Assembly: GCF_963676685.1 (NCBI RefSeq)
Contig: NC_092344.1
Span: forward strand, 50,800,830-50,864,829
Reading direction: 5' to 3'
Length of the DNA: 64,000 nucleotides
From: Mytilus edulis
Lineage: Eukaryota; Mollusca; Bivalvia; Mytilida; Mytilidae
Position 1 is the stretch's first letter. Each line of letters opens with the position of its first letter. Positions 25,901 to 34,900 of the stretch are shown here, piece after piece. The notes below the pieces were generated by a model. The model had not been told where the DNA came from and did not search any database. It saw nothing but the letters and a program-made list of their open reading frames with translations. The position numbers were made by a program, and so were the translations under genes.

Positions 25901-28900
25901 GCTGGACAAACACCCAAATTTATAGGTTTTCTATATATTAACATAAGCACGCACACATCTTAGTTCCTTGAAACCATACATTTTATTTGTATATAAGCTT
26001 GAATGAATTTTCAAGAAAATAAAATCATAAATCCATGAAATTCTAAAGATTTATTGTAAAATAACTGGTTTCTGCCACCTTATTCTACAAACAACATCAT
26101 ACTGGATTGTGACCTTAGTAGTGAACATAATATTCAGATTGGATTCCGAAAGATTTCCGGATACAGATAAAGATAAAAGAGTGGACTCATATTTTGACAG
26201 TTAAGTTATCAGTAATATTTGTAAAATACTTCTTGTAAACTTTTGTATAATAAATATTGTTAAATTTTAGTATTGATTTGTGTCTTTTGTTGGCTACAAT
26301 TTAAAGGCGATTTCTGGCCGTAACAGAAATTGGGGGCTCGTCCTGGGATCTTAAAAATATTTTATTCAAAATTTGTTTAGTATTTGTATTATAACTAGCC
26401 AACAAAATTCTACAAAATGGCATTTGATGCTGGTAAATTTTTGAAAACGCCAGACCTGGAGAGTTTTGATAATTTAAAGAAAGAGGAATTAGTGTTGCTT
26501 GCTAAAGAACTGAAATTAGTTTTTAAAGTATCTATGAGAAAACAAATTATAAAAAATTTGGTTATAGACAAATTAGTTGACGCAGAAATTTTAGGTGAAG
26601 AGGCTCTTGAACTTAAGGTCGAAAATATTGACGCCTTTAAATTAAAACAGCTTGAATTAGAACATGAACTCAAACTAAAAGAACTGGAAATGAATTTGAA
26701 GGAGATGGAGAAAAGAAAAGAAGATGAATTTAAATTAAAACAGGCAGAACTGGAAATGAAGGAAAGGTTAGAAATGGAGAAAAAAGAAAAAGAAGATGAA
26801 TTTAAATTAAAAGAACTTGAAATGAGAGAAAGGCTAGAGATGGAAAAACTGAAAATTGAAATGGTCAAAGAAGAAAGCAACACTAAAGTCCAGTCGAAAT
26901 CAGATTATTTTGATGCAGCAAAAAATATACGTTTGGTTCCGAAATTTTGTGAAAAAACAGTTGATAAATATTTTCCACAGTTTGAGAAAATTGCTAATAA
27001 CTTGAAATGGCCAATGCCGTATTGGACTACGATGCTGCAAAGTGTTTTTGAGGGTAAGGCAGCTGAAATATACTCCGCACTTCCATCAGAAAAAAGTTCT
27101 GATTATGACACTGTGAAACAGGAAATTTTGAAAGCCTATGAGCTAGTACCAGAAGCATATAGACAGAAATTTAGATCTTATAAAAAGTTTGATTCGCAAA
27201 CCTATGTGGAATTTGCTCGGGAAAAAGAAGATCTATTTGATAAATGGCTTACTTCAAAGAAAACAAAAAACAATTTTGATCAACTAAGACAATTGATGTT
27301 ATTAGAAGAGTTTAAACAATGTGTTCATTCAGAATTAAAAACACATTTAGACGACAAAACTGTTGAGTCAATACATGATGCGGCTGTAATTTCAGATAAT
27401 TATACTCTTTCACATAAAAGAAGTTTCAAGAGTCAAAATGTTAATACTTCCAGTGGAAATTACAAAGCACTGAGCGTACTGATAGTAAGCCTGTTCCACA
27501 GAATAAGAGTCAGTCCAGTTATAATATGTCTAGTCCAAAATTTGATACTTTTGAGAAGAAGTCACTGACTTGTGCTTATTGTAAGAAGATTGGTCACCTG
27601 ATGGCTGATTGTTTTAGACTCCAGAAGAAGAATGAACGAGATAATAAGCCGAATACCAGTGCTTGTACGACACCTTATATTACCAGTACATTGGAATGTC
27701 CTGCGAGTCAGGCTTTTAAGTCCAGTTTTTGTGATTATATGGAGGAATATAAACCCTTTATGTCTGATGGGTTTGTTGCTATTGTTGATGATACCACTCT
27801 TCAGCCTATTAAAATTTTACGGGACACTGGAGCTTCTCAGTCTTTATTGTTAGAAGGTGTGTTGCCTTTGTCCGAGAAGACTTCTGTTGGTGCCTCCGTT
27901 TTGTTACAAGGTGTAGAGTTGGGTTGTATAGATGTTCCTCTCCATCGTATTTATCTGAAGTCAGATTTAATAACTGGACCAGTTGTTGTAGGTGTTCGTC
28001 CTAATCTCCCTGTTGAGGGTGTTACCTTATTGCTATGAAATGATCTAGCTAGGAACAAAGTAGTTGCTGAACCAATTGTTACCAGTGAACCGGTGGTGGA
28101 TGTTAAATCACCTGAAGATGATGATGAATTATATCCAGCTTGTGTTGTTACTAGGGCGATGGCTAGAAAACAACAAGATAAGAATTTGCAAACAGACAAG
28201 TTTGATTACATGGACCTTTCTGACACTTTCATAGCTGACATTGAAGGTCCTGGTAACTCAGAAAAGGCAATTATAAAACCACCTAGTGTTAACAAAAATG
28301 TTATTATGCCATGGCCAGATGTAAACAGCCATTCATTAGACCGAAAGAATTTATCTGAAGAACAACATAAAGACCCTGAGGTTCTTAAGCTCAGCCAGAG
28401 AGCTCAACCACAGGAGGAAGCAGACAAAGTGGCCGAATGCTATTACCATCAGGACGGCATTTTAATGAGAATGTGGAGGCCTCCTGATGCTACCCCAGAG
28501 GAGGAATGGAGAGTGGTGTACCAAGTGGTGGTGCCTAAAGTTTATAGACAAGAAATTATTGGTCTTGCCCATTACACCCCCTTGGCTGGACACTTAGGTA
28601 TAAGGAAGACTTGCCTTAAGATCTTGCAGCATTTTTACTGGCCTAAACTTAGAAATGATGTTGCAGAATACTGCAAATCATGTCATACATGCCAGGTTGT
28701 TGGTAAACCTAACCAGAAAATACCACCAGCACCACTTCTGCCTATTCCAGCCTTTGACGAACCTTTCAGCAGAGTTCTAATTGACTGTGTTGGACCTTTA
28801 CCAAAGACCAAGACTGGAAATACATATTTATTGACAATCATGTGTACATCTACCCGCTTTCCTGAAGCTATTCCGCTCAGAAATATCAAGACACCTACTA

Positions 28901-31900
28901 TCGTCAAAGCTTTGATCAAATTTTTCACATTAGTAGGACTTCCTAAGTCTATACAGTCCGACCAGGGATCAAATTTCATGTCAGGTTTATTCCAGCAAGT
29001 CGTGTACCAGTTAGGGATTGCTCAGTATAGATCAAGTGCGTACCATCCAGAATCTCAAGGTGCCTTAGAACGTTTTCATCAAACATTGAAGAACATGATT
29101 AGAACTTTTTGTCTTCAATTTGACAGAGACTGGGATGATGGAGTTCACTTTCTACTTTTTGCAGTCCGAGAGGCTGTTCAAGAATCCCTTGGATTTAGTC
29201 CCTTTGAGTTGGTATTTGGCCATACTGTAAGGGGACCGTTAAAATTGATTAAGGAAAAGTGGCTTACTGAACATACTGACTTGAATCTTTTAGACTATGT
29301 ATCTAGATTTAAAGAAAAATTGTATACTGCTTGTCAAATTGCTCAGAAAAACTTAAAAAATGTACAGAACAAGATGAAAATATGGTATGATAAAGATGCC
29401 AGGGACAGAGTTTTTGAGCCTGGTGATAAGGTACTTGTATTTCTGCCTGTCCCTGGACATCCTTTACAGGCTGAATATTGTGGTCCTTATACAATAGAGA
29501 GTAAAATTAATGATTTGAATTATATTGTAAAAACTCCAGGTCGGCGCAAACAATATAGAGTGTGTCATATTAATATGTTAAAACCATATTTTGAGCGTAC
29601 TAATGTACTATGTGATAGTAAACCAGTTGCCACTTTAGGCATGGTTAAATTTGAGAACAATCATGACAAACCAGATGTAATTGAACCAACTTTTAGTTGT
29701 AAAACTATGGAAGAGACAGTTAGATTGAAAAATTCAGAAATTTTGTCAAATTTAGATTCAAAACTTGCACATCTGTCTTTTGATCGTAGAGAAGAAATAA
29801 AAACTTTGGTATTTTCTTTTAAAAATCTTTTTCCAGATGTGCGAAACAAAACCACTGCTGTTTGTCATGAAGTTGATGTAGGAGATGCTTCTCCAATTAA
29901 GCAACATCCTTACAGGCTCAATCCACTCAAACTTGAAGTTATGAGAAAAGAAATTAAATATATTCTTGACAATGATATTATTGAGCCGAGTAACAGTCAA
30001 TGGAGCTCTCCTTGTCTCCTTGTGCCAAAACCAGATAAAACTTTTCGTTTCGTGACTGATTTCAGAAAAGTAAATTCAGTCTCAAAATCTGATTCCTAAC
30101 CGATTCCAAGGATAGACGATTGTATTGACAATATTGGTCAAGCAAAATTTGTGAGCAAATTTGATTTATTGAAAGGTTATTGGCAAGTTCCATTGACACA
30201 GAGAGCTCGTGAAATATCAGCTTTTGTTACACCAGATGGCTTATTTCAATATACTGTAATGCCATTTGGCATGAAAAGTGCTCCAGCTACATTTCAAAGA
30301 ATGATCAATAATGTTATAAAAGATTTAGACTGTTGTTATGCTTATATTGATGATCTTATTGTATGTAGTGATAGCTGGGAACAGCATTTAACACATTTAT
30401 ATGATACTTTTGATAGATTGTCAAAATCAAATTTGACTGTTAATCTTGGTAAAGGTGAATTTTGTCAGGCCACTGTAGATTATTTAGGGCATACAGTTGG
30501 CCAAGGTCAAGTAAAACCTATTATGGCTAAAATGGAAGCTATTTCCAAATTCCCACCTCCTACAAATAGAAAACAACTTATGAGATATTTAGGCATGATT
30601 GGATTTTACAGAAAATTTTGTTCAAATTTTGCTACTGTTGTTCAACCATTGACTCATCTTTTACGGAAAGATTCTAAATTTATCTGGAGCGGAAATTGTC
30701 AAAAAGCTTTTGAAAATAGCAAATCACTTTTAATTAATAGTCCAGTTCTGATTACTCCAGACTTTGAAAAACAATTTAAACTTGCCGTTGATGCAAGCGA
30801 TGTAGGAATAGGAGCTGTTTTATATCAAGAGACAGATGATAATGTTGAAAAACCTATATCATATTTTTCTAAGAAATTAGATAAACATCAGAAAAATTAT
30901 TCAACTATTGAAAAAGAGTGTTTTGCAATGTTGTCAGTACTTCAACATTTTGATGTATATTTGAATCCCACTGTATATCCTATTCTTGTTTATACTGATC
31001 ATAATCCTCTCACCTTCATGCATAAAATGAGAAACAAGAATCAGAGGTTGACTAGGTGGAGTTTATTGTTACAGGAATATGATGTAATTGTAAAACATAT
31101 TAAGAGTAAAGATAATGTAATAGCTGATGCTTTATCTAGAGCTTATTAAATCACTTTGTATATATTATGTATTTTTGTTCATATTATTCATGATAAGTTT
31201 TTGTTACACTAAAACTTCTTTTAAGGGGGGAGGTGTTATGATATTGTAATTATTATGTTTATTTATGTTGGCCTAATTTGTGTTGTATGGCCTGATAGTT
31301 GTTTACCAAATAATCTTATAACTGTGCAGTTTAGGAATCACTGGAACAATCACAGAATGATTGGAACTTTCTAGAATGATCCTTATAAAAGATGCGAAAT
31401 TTAAACTTCTACGTTATTCCAGAAACTTCCGTTGTAACTTTCCAGGATTTTCCACAATGTTCCATTATAGAGTGTTCTAGAATTTTCCATGACAACACTA
31501 TATATACAGACACTAAAGTTAAACTCTCATAATTAAACTTGGACTTAGACATTGATAGACATTAGTATTCACGGCATTTGGATTGACACTTTTATTCTAC
31601 AAACAACATCATACTGGATTGTGACCTTAGTAGTGAACATAATATTCAGATTGGATTCCGAAAGATTTCCGGATACAGATAAAGATAAAAGAGTGGACTC
31701 ATATTTTGACAGTTAAGTTATCAGTAATATTTGTAAAATACTTCTTGTAAACTTTTGTATAATAAATATTGTTAAATTTTAGTATTAATTTGTGTCTTTT
31801 GTTGGCTACAATTTAAAGGCGATTTCTGGCCGTAACAAGATTTAGATCCCCAAAATAGATCATGAAAATAGTATTCGTCAAAATAGTATGAATTGTGTAG

Positions 31901-34900
31901 CTCTTTCACTGCACTCACTCTCAAAAAATCTTTATATTATGACTCGAATCTGAAATCTAGAAAGGTAGGTATATTATCGATAAGTTCATTAAGCCAAAAA
32001 GTAATATATTACTGTACAACATTCCTTTATATACTAAAAGTGTTTTGAAGCGATGAATTAAATGAATCAAATATTTACTCTCACCTGGTTATTTTCTGCC
32101 GGCTTCCATGTTATAAGGCCCCCACGAAAGTGACTGCTCTCTGCTATGTAAAATATATAAGTACACCAAACTATCGAAGAAAAATACATCTTGTGAAAGG
32201 CTATATCTTTTATAATTTGGTATGTTGAATTAGCATCGAATACCTGGTGGTTTACTTCGATTGTGTTATATACTCTTTGTAATCATAATAACTTGTGTAT
32301 TGCTCAATTGATTTGTTGAAATAAAACGGGTTAAAATGAGTCTTGACATCACAGACAAAGAAGTACTAAAGTTAAGTTAAAGTGGGTAAAACAAAAGATT
32401 CTTTTCAATATGCCAACAAAAAGTTCTAACAGAAAAGGGATCGATCTGTACTCAATTACATTTGCACAAGCTATTTGTTTCGCCGAAATCACACGAATAA
32501 GTTGCATACTAAAAATTTCTTTTTGTAATGTAAATTCGAACTTCAATTTTCAATTTACACTTATTTGCAAAAGTTCAGAGGTTTCGCATTTATTTATCTA
32601 ATGATTTAAATTCGCTGTGAAATGAGATTCATTTTTTTTTTCAAATTAAAAACCCACGAAGTTGTAGTCATCTAATATTGTTTTCTTTACACTTGAGTTT
32701 TAAAAATTCTTCAAATCTAGATAAAGTGTGTATAAACATTCAATTTGTATACTTTATCATACTTGTTATTAGATGTAATGTATGTACCTATGGATTTATG
32801 CATCTATGAATATATCTACGACTGACATTCTCCATAGGATAACCTTCATGTAACACGATTATAATTATACAGGATTCCATTTAAGAATTGAATGCCTCTT
32901 TTATAAATACATTGGGGGTGTAAAAGCGTTGACCGAAGTACATTTTGTATGAAGCGCGGTTTCATTCTAAAACTGTACGCATGATCAACGCTTTTACAAC
33001 CCCTTGTGAAATTACTAAAAGAAGCTTTCAACACTTATACTTACATTTTATTAGAACATATTACCCGTGATATCGCGGGTCCGTAACTGAAAATTGAAGT
33101 ATATAACTATGCGTAAGCCTTATTTTAGTATTGGGATTGTCATCTGATAAATTCATGCCGATTATAAGATGCACAGTTTTTTTCTGCTTTCAAAATCTTT
33201 CTGTTTGAACCCGTCGACTGGAACTTTTCAATTATTTGGAACACTAAAGGGCCTGGAATGGAGTATTTTTTAATCAACAGCATTGTCCTATATTGGTTAT
33301 AAATAAAGTTGAATTATTTGATTCACTGTTTTACGTCATGCCGGCTAACAAATTGAAAACTGTACCTGTACGCCTTATTTTAAGTCAAGATTTTTAGTAT
33401 TCGTATTGTCATTTAAGAAAGTCATACTGAATAAAATACTAATATAGGGAACAATGTGACGATGATTGAATTAGTAGTGTCAACCCTGTGATTATGACCC
33501 GTGTATATAGCAAAATCATAAATACACCGTTTGGTGGTGCGCCTGTCAGATGCGGAACGTACAGATAAGGTAATAGGTAACAGGTGAATATACTATTGGT
33601 ATCGGTATCGGATTCGACCCGGAACTTGTTAATTATTGGCAATATTGATTATGTGGAAAACAAAAGGGTCTGGAGTGGTGTAATTTTTAATCAACACCAT
33701 TGTGCTATATAAAATTGAGAATGGAAACTATATAATAATGTTGAATTCTTTGATTTGTCGTTTTTACCCCAATGACGGCTGACAAATTGGACCTCGTTAT
33801 TTTAGTATTATAGATTCGCCGTGATCATGAAAACACGATTACAATCAAGTCTTTGTTTTGTTTGCCTGTGCACTTTATTATGGAAACGTGAGTCATCATG
33901 AATGTAACAATTGATTTCGAAATAATTACATTAGATATATGTTTCATTATAATACGTTATTCTGATTGGCTACACTGCAGTCTCGCGTTATTCCTTAAGC
34001 AATTGCATTACACAATAAAATTTATCATTCATGATGACATGAGGTCCAACAATAAAGTGCACAGGTAAATCAAATAAAAATCGTGTTTTCGTGATCTAGC
34101 TAAAAACTGTAGTTATAAGTATTGAATGCTTCTTTTTGTAACTTCAAAGGGTTGTAAAAGCGTTGACCGTGTGCACATTTTTATAATGCAGGGCTTCCGC
34201 GCTTCAAATAAAATGTACTTCGGTCGACGCTTTAACACCAAAATGAGGTTACAAAAAAAGCATTCAATTCTTAATTGACTGTTAATTTCAGAATAAATCG
34301 TGATTGATGTTATCCCAATCAAAGTAACGTATACAATGAAACATAACTCTTATGTAATTATTGTATGACAGTCGCAGAGAATTCCATCATAATTATAATT
34401 ATGTTAATTATAATTATTATAAAATAGGAATATGCCAGTAAACTGTTGTTTTCCATTTGTTTTATGTGTTTGAGCTACTGATTTTGTAATTTGATAAAGA
34501 ACTTTCCGTCTTGAATTTTCCCTTAACTTGGAGTTCGCATTTTATTTTGTTCCTCTACTTTTTTATTTTCAAAATTCTAGATCTTTTTTTAAGATTTCAT
34601 ATGACCTATAAAGGGATGAAACTTCAAACAGAATAGCATTTAAAGTAGTTTTTGTGTTAATACTGGTACAAGAAAAACATGCCAAAGAAACCCAAACCGA
34701 ATTATTATGTTGGTTAAGCAAATTTAAATATTCAGATAATATACTTTTTTAAATGTGGATATGTATACATCAGTAGTTAAAATTAAAGATTGTTTGATTG
34801 AATCCATCTTCGCTAGCCAAGGGTTACGATCCACTCCCGCTCTGAAGATGGATTGAATCAAGATCATAGTGTATTTATACACGAAAAACCCGATAAAGCA

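Larger units (their letters stand above)
25076..31837 (+). mobile_element. Ty3/gypsy LTR retrotransposon with Gmr1-like pol order
   Basis: 6762 bases bounded by LTRs, with AGAT as a 4-bp target duplication (25072-25075 and 31838-31841). Order seen: 5' LTR, primer site, Gag with SCAN-like capsid and zinc knuckle, protease, integrase (HHCC, DD35E, GPY motif), reverse transcriptase, RNase H, polypurine tract, 3' LTR. Integrase before reverse transcriptase is the hallmark of the Gmr1-like group of Ty3 elements, first described from deuterostomes. There are three breaks: a one-base frame change near 27465, TGA at 28036 and TAA at 30097. The LTRs differ at only about two of 604 positions once a nested insertion is removed. 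It sits antisense in intron 3 of the secreted-protein gene and makes up most of that intron. Confidence 0.93.

Noticed and set aside
26410-26883. 157-codon minus-strand frame rich in Ser, Phe and Leu
   Set aside because: It is the exact shadow of the Lys/Glu-rich coiled coil of Gag.
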